From positions 93,969 through 157,968 of the forward strand of contig NZ_JANUHA010000013.1 in the NCBI RefSeq assembly GCF_024753255.1: a stretch of DNA of 64,000 nt, read 5' to 3'. This DNA comes from Massilia agri. Lineage in GTDB: Bacteria; Pseudomonadota; Gammaproteobacteria; Burkholderiales; Burkholderiaceae_D. Below, piece after piece: positions 37,575-48,649 of this stretch (position 1 is its first letter; each line of letters starts with the position of its first letter). The translations under genes were made by a program, and so were the position numbers. The notes under the pieces are model-generated. The model was not told where the DNA came from and made no database searches. It worked only from the letters and a program-made list of their open reading frames with translations.

Positions 37575-37683
37575 GTAGGGTGGACGGCTCTGCCGTCCGC
37601 GCGTTCAAACAGTGCAGGAATGGCCAGGACGCGTCAATTCATCGGGACGTTGAACGCGCGTTCGGCGAAGCCGAACACCCTAC
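37575..37683. repeat. Paired palindromic (REP-like) element, copy 2
   Basis: The element has the same plan as copy 1: GTAGGGTGG start, ACACCCTAC end, inner hairpins GGACGGC-tct-GCCGTCC and GTTCGGC-gaa-GCCGAAC, and GCGCGTT/AACGCGC facing inward. Stem bases differ between copies but stay paired, so the structure is conserved rather than the sequence alone. Confidence 0.7.
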
Positions 37684-37684
37684 G

Positions 37685-37717
37685 AAAAAAGCCGCAGGCC
37701 CTTGCGGGCACTGCGGC
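37685..37717 (-). terminator. Intrinsic terminator of aceA
   Basis: GCCGCAG-GCCC and GGGC-CTGCGGC form a stem with one unpaired base and a GCAA-type loop (37691-37717). Read leftward it is followed by TTTTTT. It abuts repeat copy 2. Confidence 0.85.
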
Positions 37718-37748
37718 AAATTCCGGGAGGATGAGAAGCGCTGGCTGC

Positions 37749-39047
37749 TTACGCGACCTTCTTCTCGTCGAAGAACTGCTCGTCTTCCGTCGAACCATGG
37801 AGGGCCGTGGTCGAGCTCTGGTTCTGCTGGATGGTCTGGGTCACGGCGTCGAAGTAGCCGGTGCCGACTTCGCGCTGGTGCTTCACGGCGGTGAAGCCCT
37901 TTTCGGCGGCGGCGAATTCCGCTTCCTGCAGTTCCACGAAGGCCGACATGCCGCGGCGCGCATAGCCGTGGGCCAGATTGAACATGCCGTAGTTCAGGGC
38001 GTGGAAGCCGGCCAGGGTGATGAACTGGAACTTGTAGCCCATGGCGCCCAGCTCCTTCTGGAACTTGGCGATGGTGGCGTCGTCCAGGTTCTTCTTCCAG
38101 TTGAAGGACGGCGAGCAGTTATAGGCCAGCATCTTGCCCGGGAATTTCGCATGGATCGCCTCGGCGAACTGCTTGGCGAAGTTCAGGTCCGGCTTGCCGG
38201 TCTCGCACCACACGAGGTCGGCGAAGGGCGCATAGGCCAGGCCGCGCGAGATGGCCTGCTCGATGCCCGGCTTGACCTTGAAGAAGCCTTCCACGGTGCG
38301 CTCGCCGGTGCAGAAGGGCTTGTCGTTGTCGTCCACGTCCGAGGTGAGGAGGTCCGCCGCTTCGGCGTCGGTGCGGGCGATGACCAGGGTCGGGGTGCCC
38401 ATCACGTCGGCGGCCAGGCGCGCCGCATTGAGCTTCTCGACGGCCTCGCGGGTCGGCACCAGCACCTTGCCGCCCATGTGGCCGCATTTCTTGACCGAGG
38501 CCAGCTGGTCTTCGAAGTGCACGCCGGCCGCGCCCGCGTCGATCATGGCTTTCATCAGTTCGAAGGCATTCAACACGCCGCCGAAGCCGGCTTCCGCGTC
38601 GGCCACGATCGGGGCGAAGTAGTCGATGTCGTCCTTGCCTTCGGACCATTGGATCTGGTCGGCGCGCTGGAAGGTGTTGTTGATGCGGCGCACCACCTGC
38701 GGCACCGAGTTGGCCGGATACAGCGACTGGTCCGGATACATCTCACCGGCAACGTTGGCGTCGCCCGCCACCTGCCAGCCCGACAGGTAGATGGTCTTCA
38801 GGCCAGCCTTCACCTGCTGCATCGCCTGGTTGCCGGTCAGGGCGCCCAGGGCGTTGACGTAGGGCTCGTTGTTGACCAGGTCCCACAGCTTCTCGGCGCC
38901 GCGCTTGGCCAGGGTGTGTTCGATCTGGACCGAGCCGCGCAGGCGCACCACGTCGGCCGCGGTGTAGTTGCGCGTCACGCCCTGCCAGCGCGGATTGCTC
39001 TCCCAGTCTTGCTGGAGTTGGGTGATCTGTTGTTCACGAGTTGCCAT
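37749..39047 (-). CDS. aceA: Isocitrate lyase
   Basis: The 432-residue enzyme splits isocitrate into succinate and glyoxylate, the first step of the glyoxylate shunt for growth on acetate or fatty acids. The active-site loop [13 protein letters not shown] (Cys about residue 188) and [12 protein letters not shown], with metal ligands, are exact. [12 protein letters not shown] is also present. Start ATG 39047 follows CAGGAGAAACAGC. No malate synthase gene is in the window. A palindrome over the promoter suggests a dedicated repressor. Confidence 0.98.
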   Translation of the reverse strand: MATREQQITQLQQDWESNPRWQGVTRNYTAADVVRLRGSVQIEHTLAKRGAEKLWDLVNNEPYVNALGALTGNQAMQQVKAGLKTIYLSGWQVAGDANVAGEMYPDQSLYPANSVPQVVRRINNTFQRADQIQWSEGKDDIDYFAPIVADAEAGFGGVLNAFELMKAMIDAGAAGVHFEDQLASVKKCGHMGGKVLVPTREAVEKLNAARLAADVMGTPTLVIARTDAEAADLLTSDVDDNDKPFCTGERTVEGFFKVKPGIEQAISRGLAYAPFADLVWCETGKPDLNFAKQFAEAIHAKFPGKMLAYNCSPSFNWKKNLDDATIAKFQKELGAMGYKFQFITLAGFHALNYGMFNLAHGYARRGMSAFVELQEAEFAAAEKGFTAVKHQREVGTGYFDAVTQTIQQNQSSTTALHGSTEDEQFFDEKKVA

Positions 39048-39097
39048 GCTGTTTCTCCTGGATGAAATAAACAATTGCGAGGGAAGCTGTTGGAATC

Positions 39098-39125
39098 ATC
39101 ATAGTCCAGTTTGTGCACGGCACAA
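39098..39125 (-). promoter_or_regulatory. Putative aceA promoter with overlapping palindrome
   Basis: Read leftward, TTGTGC (39125-39120), 16 bases, and TATGAT (39103-39098) form a plausible sigma70 promoter. The -35 is one arm of the perfect palindrome TTGTGC-N3-GCACAA (39111-39125), a likely operator. The regulator is unknown. Confidence 0.5.
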
Positions 39126-39443
39126 CAACTCTTATATAAGACATCAAAAGATTTTTTATTCCTTTTCTTTCAAAGACTTGCAATGGTCGTTTCATGATGT
39201 GACATGAAGTTTCTCACGATGAGAATCGAAGCGCACCCAGGATTGCTGCGTATTTCGTAATGCGGAGGCCTCATTCCGGGATGTGAAATTTACCCCTTCC
39301 GAAGCCCGTCTTGTTGTAATCACCCATCGCGTTTTGTGTATTTAATGGAAATAATTGTTAATAAAATGAATTTAAATTGACGAGTGGAATGAAGAATGCG
39401 AAGCTAGTCGGATCGGCATTTTCATCAAATAAATTTCACTTCC
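39126..39443. other. AT-rich intergenic region between aceA and a PEP-CTERM gene
   Basis: No ORF of note was found. The stretch is far more AT-rich than the window as a whole, especially 39340-39440. It probably contains the rightward promoter for the PEP-CTERM gene, but no pair of boxes stands out. Confidence 0.5.
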
Positions 39444-40184
39444 ATGAATCGCGTCCTCCGCACCGCCCTGCTTCCCGTCCTCCTCGCTGCCGCAAGCAGC
39501 GCCTCGGCGGGTGTCATCCCCCTGAATGGCGTGGTGTTCACCACGAGCTATACGGGCAATGTCCTGACCCTGAAAATCGATGCGGCCAACCCCACCGGCG
39601 GATGGGCGAATGCGGTCGCGATCGATGCGCTCGGCATCAAGACGGTGGGCAGTTTCGACAGCGTGAGTGCGACGAACTCGCTGGGCGCCGCATGGACGCT
39701 GTCGGGCGCTGAACTGAGCGCCAACGGGTGCAACGGCAAGGGGAATGGAAATGCGGGCAAGATCTGCTACAAAGGCGGCAAGATCGACCTGGCCGACAAT
39801 ATGGTCTTCACCTTTACTTTCGAGGGCAGCCCGACGCTGGGTGCGCCGCACCTGAAAGTTCACTTCCTCACCGCCGACGGCCGCAAGGCCGGCAGCCTGC
39901 TGTCGGAGGATTTCGCTCTGGACGCCGAGACACCCGCCTCCTCCGGCGGCACGGAGCAGGGCGAAGACAAGGACAGCGGCGAGACGCCCGGCAGCCTCGA
40001 CCCGGTCCTGATGCCTGACACGGAACAGGGTAATGCGGGCGGCGGCGAAAGCGCCGGCGGCCCTGTGATCCCGCCCTCCGGCATCGGTGCCGGCGACGTC
40101 CCGGAACCCGCGACCCTGGCCATCCTCGGCGCCGGCCTTGCAGGCTTTACCCTGGCGCGCCGCCGCAAGCGCCCGCAGGCCTGA
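39444..40184 (+). CDS. PEP-CTERM protein with acidic linker
   Basis: The 246-residue protein has a signal peptide (to about residue 22) and a beta-rich domain shared with the next gene (VVFTTSYTGNVLTLKIDAANP, NGCNG...KICYKGGKIDLADNMVF). A Gly/Glu/Ser/Pro-rich linker of about 60 residues follows (ASSGGTEQGEDKDSG), and then the sorting tail VPEPATLAILG, hydrophobic helix and RRRKR. A conserved pair of Cys may form a disulfide. It is an exported, exosortase-processed protein of unknown role. Confidence 0.82.
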   Translation: MNRVLRTALLPVLLAAASSASAGVIPLNGVVFTTSYTGNVLTLKIDAANPTGGWANAVAIDALGIKTVGSFDSVSATNSLGAAWTLSGAELSANGCNGKGNGNAGKICYKGGKIDLADNMVFTFTFEGSPTLGAPHLKVHFLTADGRKAGSLLSEDFALDAETPASSGGTEQGEDKDSGETPGSLDPVLMPDTEQGNAGGGESAGGPVIPPSGIGAGDVPEPATLAILGAGLAGFTLARRRKRPQA

Positions 40185-40202
40185 GCCCGCCCTACCCCTC
40201 GA

Positions 40203-40228
40203 ACGGACCGCCGGCGCGGTCCGTTTTG
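40203..40228 (+). terminator. Intrinsic terminator after the first PEP-CTERM gene of the pair
   Basis: ACGGACCGC and GCGGTCCGT form a perfect nine-base stem with a four-base loop, followed by TTTTGC, 19 bases past the stop. Confidence 0.85.
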
Positions 40229-40320
40229 CTTTCCACCGCTAACTCAGCCATTGGTTAGACGCCTAACGGAGAGCGCCACCCGAAGCGCATAGTCTCGACT
40301 CGCGTGCTCAACGGTACGCA

Positions 40321-40355
40321 GGACCGGGCCGTTCGCCGACGCGAAGGCCCGGTCC
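40321..40355 (+). promoter_or_regulatory. Strong hairpin in the leader of the second PEP-CTERM gene
   Basis: GGACCGGGCC (40321-40330) pairs perfectly with GGCCCGGTCC (40346-40355). Inside the loop TTCGC pairs with GCGAA, giving 15 pairs with one bulged G. TTCAACTTTTC follows, then the ribosome site and start 23 bases on. It may be an attenuator, an mRNA stabiliser or a residual terminator. Confidence 0.55.
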
Positions 40356-40378
40356 TTCAACTTTTCGAGGAGACCAAG

Positions 40379-40951
40379 TTGAAGACGATTCTGCGCAATG
40401 CGGCAGCCCTGCTGCTGTCCGCCGGCCTTGCCGCTTCCGCCCATGCGGGCACCCTCACCTACCAGGGCGTGACCTTCACGACATCCTGGTCGGGCAATCT
40501 GCTGACCCTGGAAATCGATGCCGCCAACCCGCTTGGTGACTGGTCCACGGCGACCAGCATCGGCGCCCTGCAACTGAAAGACCTGGGCAGCTTCTCGGAC
40601 GTGACCCTGGTATCGGCGCCCGGCGCGGCGACCGGCTGGACCCTGTCCTCGAACGAGCTCAATGCCAACGGCTGCGGCGGCGGTTCGCACGCGGGCATGA
40701 GCCTGTGCTATTCGGGCGCGCACGTGGCGCTCGCCGACGACCTGGTCTTCCAGTTCCGCCTCGATGGTGGCGCACCTAACCTGGATGCGCCCCACCTGAA
40801 GGTCAACTTCTTCGGAGACGGGGACCGCAAGGTGGGCAGCCTGCTGTCGCAGACCATCGCGCCGGTGCCGGAACCGCAGACCTATGCCCTCTTCCTCGGC
40901 GGCCTGGGCGTGATGGGATGGATGGCGCGCCGTCGCCGCAAGCAGGCTTGA
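40379..40951 (+). CDS. PEP-CTERM protein, paralogue of the preceding gene
   Basis: The 190-residue product has a signal peptide (cut near SAHAG), the same beta-rich domain as its neighbour (VTFTTSWSGNLLTLEIDAANP, NGCGG...SLCYSG, LDAPHLKVNFFGDGDRK), and the tail VPEPQTYALFLGG, helix and RRRRK. It lacks the long acidic linker. The start is TTG at 40379 with GAGGAGACC just upstream; no ATG fits the signal peptide. A terminator separates it from its paralogue, so the pair is a duplication with separate expression. Confidence 0.82.
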   Translation: MKTILRNAAALLLSAGLAASAHAGTLTYQGVTFTTSWSGNLLTLEIDAANPLGDWSTATSIGALQLKDLGSFSDVTLVSAPGAATGWTLSSNELNANGCGGGSHAGMSLCYSGAHVALADDLVFQFRLDGGAPNLDAPHLKVNFFGDGDRKVGSLLSQTIAPVPEPQTYALFLGGLGVMGWMARRRRKQA

Positions 40952-40967
40952 ATCGCTTGACGACATA

Positions 40968-41001
40968 AAAACGGCGCGTGCCTTGCGGGACGCGCCGTTT
41001 T
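40968..41001. terminator. Bidirectional terminator between the PEP-CTERM gene and clpB
   Basis: AACGGCGCG and CGCGCCGTT form a perfect stem flanked by A-run on the left and T-run on the right. It can stop the rightward PEP-CTERM transcript and the leftward clpB transcript. Confidence 0.88.
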
Positions 41002-41017
41002 GTCATCCAGGGCCGGA

Positions 41018-43624
<2,607 letters not shown>

Positions 43625-43662
43625 GGTCTTGCTCCCTAGTGGTGTTCTTAACTGAGGAGCAA

Positions 43663-43689
43663 AATTGGGATGGCAATCCGCTTTTCAAG
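43663..43689 (-). promoter_or_regulatory. Sigma32-type heat-shock promoter of clpB
   Basis: Read leftward, CTTGAAA (43689-43683) and TCCCAATT (43670-43663) are 12 bases apart. This resembles CTTGAAA-N11-16-CCCCATNT. It lies about 40 bases before the clpB start. Confidence 0.6.
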
Positions 43690-43700
43690 ATGTGCAATGC

Positions 43701-44135
43701 TCAGCAAGCCGATTCAGGCGACGTCGGGCTTGGGCTCGGCGCCTTCAGGCCGGCCAGGTCACGCACGTTTTTCTGGACAGCAACGACGGCGAACAGGCTG
43801 AGGGTGAAGGACATGGCGTAGAAACCCTTCTCGCTGGGCGCCAGGGTTGCGTTCCACAGGCCGACCGTGAGCAGCAGGATGGCGGCCATCAGGGAGATCC
43901 AGCACAGTCCCGAGTAAATGCCGGTGACCGGCAGTCCCTCGCTGCGGTCGCGCACGGTTTTCTGCAGCGACACCGCGGCGAACAGGCCGTAGAGCAGCAG
44001 GGTCAGGTAGTAGCCTTTTTCATTGAGCTGCATCTGGGCATTCCACAAACCGATCAGGTAAGCACTGGCGCCGATCAGCAGTGCGCCCCACGAAGCGCCC
44101 ACGAAGGCGGGGGTCGGGCGTTGAATGGCTTGCAT
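43701..44135 (-). CDS. YiaA/YiaB-type inner-membrane protein
   Basis: The 144-residue protein is two copies of a two-helix unit: WGALLIGASAYLIGLWNAQMQLNEKGYYLTLLLYGLFAAVSLQKTVRD, then ISLMAAILLLTVGLWNATLAPSEKGFYAMSFTLSLFAVVAVQKNVRDL. The GLWNA...EKG(Y/F)Y...QK(T/N)VRD pattern is the YiaAB domain. Function is unknown; a stress link has been suggested for E. coli relatives. It lies between crcB and clpB on the same strand. Confidence 0.85.
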   Translation of the reverse strand: MQAIQRPTPAFVGASWGALLIGASAYLIGLWNAQMQLNEKGYYLTLLLYGLFAAVSLQKTVRDRSEGLPVTGIYSGLCWISLMAAILLLTVGLWNATLAPSEKGFYAMSFTLSLFAVVAVQKNVRDLAGLKAPSPSPTSPESAC

Positions 44136-44231
44136 GGCAGGTCCTTGGCAGTAGTTGAAGGAGCCGCCAAGGTAGCACGGTCATCCCGGTACTGACTTGC
44201 GCCAATCCACTGGTATTGGAAGATGATACCG

Positions 44232-44606
44232 TCAGCCGCGCAGGGCGCGCCATGTCGCGAAACCGGCCGCGCAGCACAGCAGCGAGCCGAACAGGTGCAG
44301 GGCCGTATGCGCCAGCGCCCAGCCATATTGCCCGCGCTGGAGCAGCATCACCGATTCGCCCGAGAAGCTGGAAAACGTCGTCAGGCCGCCGAGGAAGCCG
44401 GTGATGGCGAACAGCCGCCATTCTGGAGCGATCGCGGGATGCGCCGTGAAGAAGGCCAGCGCCAGCCCGACCAGGTAGCCGCCGACCAGGTTGGCGGCCA
44501 GGGTGCCGATCTGCACGTAGGCATGCAGGCTGCCCAGCAGGATGCCCAGCCGCCAGCGCAGCCAGGCGCCCAGCGCCGCCCCCGCTCCTACCGCCAGCCA
44601 GCTCAA
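44232..44606 (-). CDS. crcB: Fluoride channel CrcB (Fluc)
   Basis: This 124-residue four-helix protein lowers cytoplasmic fluoride as a dual-topology dimer. Signatures are [27 protein letters not shown] with the pore Asn, and [15 protein letters not shown] with the fluoride-track Phe and Ser. It starts at TTG 44606, which overlaps the moaE stop (TTGA); no ATG is available. No fluoride riboswitch is visible, since the gene follows moaE directly. Confidence 0.94.
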   Translation of the reverse strand: MSWLAVGAGAALGAWLRWRLGILLGSLHAYVQIGTLAANLVGGYLVGLALAFFTAHPAIAPEWRLFAITGFLGGLTTFSSFSGESVMLLQRGQYGWALAHTALHLFGSLLCCAAGFATWRALRG

Positions 44607-45106
44607 CGCCCGCTACCCATCGTGGTCCACTTGGCTTTGGCCGAATCGTCGCTGGCGCGGGCGTCGACCCAGCGCGCGCCCTGCGGCGTCTGCTCCTTCT
44701 TCCAGAATGGCGCGTCCGTCTTGAGGTAGTCCATGATGAACTCGCAGGCCGCGAAGGCTTCGCCCCGGTGCGCCGAGGCGCAGGCCACCAGCACGATCTG
44801 GTCCAGCGGTTTCAAGGGGCCGACCCGGTGCAGGACGGTGATGCCGAACAGGGTCCAACGCGCCCGTGCCTGGGCCACGATGTCTTCCAGGGCCTTTTCC
44901 GTCATGCCGGGATAGTGCTCCAACTCCATTTCAGAGACAGCAGAGCCCTCGTTCAGGTCGCGTACCGTGCCCACGAAGCTGACCACGGCGCCGACCCGGC
45001 CGTCGCCTTCGCGCAGGCGGGCGACTTCCCGCGACAGGTCGAAGTCGGCCTGCTGCACCCGGATCTCGGTCCTGGCCTCGGGCGCCTTGACGTCCAGCGC
45101 GTTCAC
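44603..45106 (-). CDS. moaE: Molybdopterin synthase catalytic subunit
   Basis: The 167-residue protein moves sulfur from MoaD to precursor Z to make molybdopterin. It has [56 protein letters not shown] and the Lys-rich APFWKKEQT with the catalytic lysines. It starts with GTG overlapping the upstream stop (GTGA). Its partner moaD is not in the window, so the Mo-cofactor genes are split. Confidence 0.95.
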   Translation of the reverse strand: MNALDVKAPEARTEIRVQQADFDLSREVARLREGDGRVGAVVSFVGTVRDLNEGSAVSEMELEHYPGMTEKALEDIVAQARARWTLFGITVLHRVGPLKPLDQIVLVACASAHRGEAFAACEFIMDYLKTDAPFWKKEQTPQGARWVDARASDDSAKAKWTTMGSGR

Positions 45107-47721
45107 CGGCCATCCTTCGCGTGGCGCAGCAGGAGCTGCTCGATGCGGGTCTCGGTGCGGGCGTCGGCCAGGGCCGGCAGGCCCAGGAGCTCGCGCAGGC
45201 CGGCCGCCTGCGTGCCCGGCTTCTGGCCCGACTTCAGCGAGCTTTGCAGCACTTCGACCTGCAGCTTGAGGCGCTCGCGCGCGAACTCGGCGCCGCTGTC
45301 GATGCCGGCCGCGATCTCGAGGCGCAGCAGCTCGTGCAGCAGTTGTTCGCGGTTCGCTTCGAGCTGGCGCGCATAGGCTTCACGGCCCTTGTCGAGTGCG
45401 GCCAGGGCGGCGTCGAAACGGCCCCGCAGGATCGTCTCGTAGCCGCCTTCGAGCGGCAGCAGCGCCTCCCAGCGCGCGTGCCAGTCGGCCGGGTTGGTGT
45501 GGGCGTCCGGATTGACGAGGGCCGCCTCCAGCGCCTGGATCAGGCGCAGCTTGTCGCGCACGGCGCCGGCCAGGGCCATGCCGGCGGCGCGGCGGGCCAC
45601 GTCGGCGTGGTGCTGCACGGCGGCGATCGCGGCGTGGTAGCGTTTCTCGATGCGTGCCTCGTGGGCGCGCGGCACCGGGCCGATCGCATGCCACTCGGCC
45701 GCCGCCTCGCGCAGCAGCTTGCCGGCGCTGGCGGGGGTCGCATCGGGCGCGGCCGCTTCCAGGCGCGCGCACAGGGCTTCCTTGGCGGCCTCGTGCGAAC
45801 GGCGCTCGGCGTCGAGGGCGTGCGCATGCTCCTTCTTCTGGGCGAACAGGGCATCGCAGGCGGCGCGGAAACGCTGCCACAGCGCCTGCTCGGCCTTGCG
45901 CTCGAGCGGCAAGGCGCGTGCATGCTCCTGCCAGCGCTGCTGCAGGCCGCGCAGGGCGTTGACCGCATGGCGGTCGTGCGGGTCGAGCGCCAGCGCTTCA
46001 CCAATCAATTGTTCGCGCACGGCCATCTCGCCCTTGCGCTGCGCTTCGAGCGGGCGCTGCAGCGTGTTCAGGGCCTCGGAAAACAGGCCATCGAGACGTT
46101 TTTTATCCTTGCGGTCGATGGCGCCCAGGTGGCTCCAGGCGGTACGCAGGCGCTGCACCGTGCCGGAGACGTGCTTCCAGTCGGCGCTGCCGTCCTGCAG
46201 GCGCTTGATCTCGTCCTGGGCTTCCTCGACCAGGGCCTGGGCCCGCGCCGCATTCGCATGGCGCTCGTCGGCCAGGTGGCGGAAGTGGGCGGCGGCCGGC
46301 GCATAGGCCGCGGTGCAGGCGGCATCGAAACGCTCCCACAGCGAGCGCGGCGCGGCGCCGGACAGGTTGTCGAGGGCCTTCCAGCGTTCGCGCATGCTGC
46401 CGACCTTCTTGGCCAGCTCGCTCATCGCCAGGTTCTGCGTCGGCAAGGCCTCGACCGACTTGATCAGTTCTTCGCGGGACACATTGCCGCCCCAGCGCGC
46501 CCAGTCTGACAGGCGCTTGAGCTCGGCGCGCACATGGGCCAGGCGGTCGGCCTGGGCCTGGGTCAGGCGCATGCCCTTGTCCTTGCTTTCCTTCAGCGAC
46601 TTGTCGAGTTCGGCGGCCGTGCCGAGCGAGCCCTGCTGCAAGGCCGCTTCCATGGCGTCGAGGCGGTCGAGGAAGTGCTGGTCGGCGCCCCTGTTCTGCG
46701 CCTTCGGCGCTTTCGGCTGGGCCTCCGGCGCCGCCTGCCTGTGCTCCTGTTTCGCCTTCGGCGCCTCCTGCGGCAGGGTGGCCAGCAGCGCCTCGAAACG
46801 GCGCTGCAGCTCGGCGCCCGGTGCGCTCGCGGGCAGCGCCGGCAGGCGGTTCCATTCCTTGCGCAGGGCCTCGGCCTTCAACTCAGTGGCCGGCTGGGCC
46901 TGCCATTGGCCGAGCGCCGCCTCGCGCGCGGCGAGTGCGGCCGGGTCCTGGGCCAGCGTCGCCAGGCTGGCGCCCAGGCGTGCATGCTCGGTGGCGAACT
47001 CGGCCACCAGCGTGCGCGGCAGCGAGGCGTGGCCTTGCGCCACCAGGGCGGCGGCCTGCTCTTCCTGCAGGCTTGCCAAACGCTGGGCGAAGGCTTCGGG
47101 ATCGAGGCCGGCGGACTCGAGCTGGCGCAGCGCGGCCAGGCGGTCGATCATGGCGCGCTGCAGCTGCACCTGGTCTTCCAGGCGCTTGCCGAGCTCGGCG
47201 CGGATGGCGTCGAACTCCGGCGCCAGCTCGGGCGCCTTGATGACCGCCCATTCGCGGTCGAGTTCGGCGACGTGGTTGGGCGTCAGCAGTTCGTCGTCCA
47301 GGAGGGAGCGCGCGTGCGCCAGGGCTTCCCGGCCGCGCCGCAGTTCGGCCTCGTGGTGGCGGATCGCGTCCAGGCGCGACTGCATGAGCTTGGCCACGCG
47401 CCGGTCCAGGTTGCGCATGGCCGCATGGACGCGCTCGAGCTGGGGGCGGCTGTGGACCAGTTCGGCCGCGGCCAGGCGCAGTTCGGAAAATTCGGAGGAC
47501 AGGATGAAGGCGACGGCGGCCTCTTCGTCGCCGTCCAGGTGCTTGAGCTGTTCGGCCTGCCGCTCGCGCGGGCTGGGTGAGCCCGCCGCCCCGTCACGCG
47601 AGGCGGACTGCCCCGGCGCCGCAGGCTGGGCCGCTGCCGACTGTCCCGCCGCGCCCGGCTGTTCGCCCGGAGCGCCGGCTGGTTTGTCGCCACCTTGCCG
47701 CTTGAAAAGGAATTCGAACAT
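45103..47721 (-). CDS. Large DUF349-repeat protein
   Basis: The 872-residue soluble protein is highly Ala-, Arg- and Glu-rich and almost entirely helical. It contains a series of roughly 75-residue DUF349 units, recognisable by W-x-x-(I/L)G and F-x-x-A patterns (AAYAPAAAHFRHLADERHANAARA; LWQRFRAACDALFAQKKEHAHALDAER). The N-terminal 40 residues are low-complexity (Gly/Ala/Gln). Smaller DUF349 proteins act in envelope or antibiotic responses in some bacteria; this role is not established here. Its stop overlaps moaE, so the two are coupled. Confidence 0.85.
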   Translation of the reverse strand: MFEFLFKRQGGDKPAGAPGEQPGAAGQSAAAQPAAPGQSASRDGAAGSPSPRERQAEQLKHLDGDEEAAVAFILSSEFSELRLAAAELVHSRPQLERVHAAMRNLDRRVAKLMQSRLDAIRHHEAELRRGREALAHARSLLDDELLTPNHVAELDREWAVIKAPELAPEFDAIRAELGKRLEDQVQLQRAMIDRLAALRQLESAGLDPEAFAQRLASLQEEQAAALVAQGHASLPRTLVAEFATEHARLGASLATLAQDPAALAAREAALGQWQAQPATELKAEALRKEWNRLPALPASAPGAELQRRFEALLATLPQEAPKAKQEHRQAAPEAQPKAPKAQNRGADQHFLDRLDAMEAALQQGSLGTAAELDKSLKESKDKGMRLTQAQADRLAHVRAELKRLSDWARWGGNVSREELIKSVEALPTQNLAMSELAKKVGSMRERWKALDNLSGAAPRSLWERFDAACTAAYAPAAAHFRHLADERHANAARAQALVEEAQDEIKRLQDGSADWKHVSGTVQRLRTAWSHLGAIDRKDKKRLDGLFSEALNTLQRPLEAQRKGEMAVREQLIGEALALDPHDRHAVNALRGLQQRWQEHARALPLERKAEQALWQRFRAACDALFAQKKEHAHALDAERRSHEAAKEALCARLEAAAPDATPASAGKLLREAAAEWHAIGPVPRAHEARIEKRYHAAIAAVQHHADVARRAAGMALAGAVRDKLRLIQALEAALVNPDAHTNPADWHARWEALLPLEGGYETILRGRFDAALAALDKGREAYARQLEANREQLLHELLRLEIAAGIDSGAEFARERLKLQVEVLQSSLKSGQKPGTQAAGLRELLGLPALADARTETRIEQLLLRHAKDGR

Positions 47722-47810
47722 GATGAAATCGCACTTCCAAAACCCCCATCATAGCAAAGAACCACGGTGGGGCTTGCCCGGGGCGCCGACCGGGCCGTGC
47801 CGCCGGCCGG

Positions 47811-48404
47811 CTAGTGCGCCGCATAGTGCGGAAGCGGCTGCGAAACCGTGACGAAAGGACTTTGCCGGGCAGAACTGCGGGCCATGGCGGCGGCCGGCAT
47901 CGGTCCGACCGGGCAGCCGCGGTTCTCGTTCTGCCAGGCCTCATGGGCCAGCATCTGGTTGGCGATGGCGAACCAGACTTCGCTCGGCACATGGGTGCGC
48001 GCCAGGGGGAAGAGCTCGCGCTCCTCGCGGTCGAGCCGTTCGAGCAGCAGCGTGCAGCACCGTTCCACGGCCTCGGCGAAGCTGCCATCCAGCACCGCCG
48101 CGGCGGCGTGCGCATCGGCGCGCGCCTCGATGGCGGCCAGGGTGAGCGCGTCGAGTTCGGCCAGCAGCCCCCCTGCCGCGCCGGCCCGGCGCAGCGCCGG
48201 AATGACGAACTTGTCGAGTTTACGCCAGTGGCACCCGTCGAAGGCGACACGCAGGGCATCGCAGGCCAGCTCGAGCTGGCGGCGGGTGGGCTCCGCGTAC
48301 TTGCGGCCACTGGTGTGCCAGCGGTCGAGCAGCGCCTGCAGGCCATGGCGGGCGCCGGCCTGCTCGATTGACAGGGCGACCAGCGTATAGGTTGACGTCA
48401 ACAC
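47811..48404 (-). CDS. Hemerythrin-like HHE-domain protein
   Basis: The 197-residue helical protein begins MLTSTYTLVALSIEQAGAR and contains CHWRKLDKFVIPAL and REERELFPLARTHVPSEVW. The E-x3-FP block resembles the iron-binding E-x3-FP of HHE proteins, and other His residues lie on separate helices. Some expected ligands cannot be placed, so iron binding is uncertain. It may sense or bind oxygen or nitric oxide. The last 40 residues are low-complexity. It lies upstream of the DUF349 gene but about 90 bases apart. Confidence 0.6.
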   Translation of the reverse strand: MLTSTYTLVALSIEQAGARHGLQALLDRWHTSGRKYAEPTRRQLELACDALRVAFDGCHWRKLDKFVIPALRRAGAAGGLLAELDALTLAAIEARADAHAAAAVLDGSFAEAVERCCTLLLERLDREERELFPLARTHVPSEVWFAIANQMLAHEAWQNENRGCPVGPMPAAAMARSSARQSPFVTVSQPLPHYAAH

Positions 48405-48649
48405 TACTGTCTCCTCTCAGGATGGCACCGCCAGCACGCGGCCCCGGCTAGGGCCGAGGTGCGATGGCTGGGGGTGGCTTTTATCGGGACGGCGGCTTGG
48501 TCTTGTTGGTCTTGCCAGCCGGTGGGAACTCGTAGTGTAGAGAGATGCATCACATCGGGTTTGAGGTGGCGCAAACCCGACCCGGTGGACAGCGGAGACT
48601 TTTCGGGGGTGGCGATGTCCAAATAATTTGGTCGGCGCACACGAAGAAT

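Noticed and set aside
44607..44700. Fluoride riboswitch upstream of crcB
   Set aside because: The sequence upstream of crcB is the coding end of moaE and the start overlaps its stop; no pseudoknot motif was seen.
48405..48649. A possible 78-codon minus-strand ORF between the hemerythrin-like and SUKH-like genes
   Set aside because: No ribosome site and a shadow-like composition; no other signal was seen in these 245 bases.
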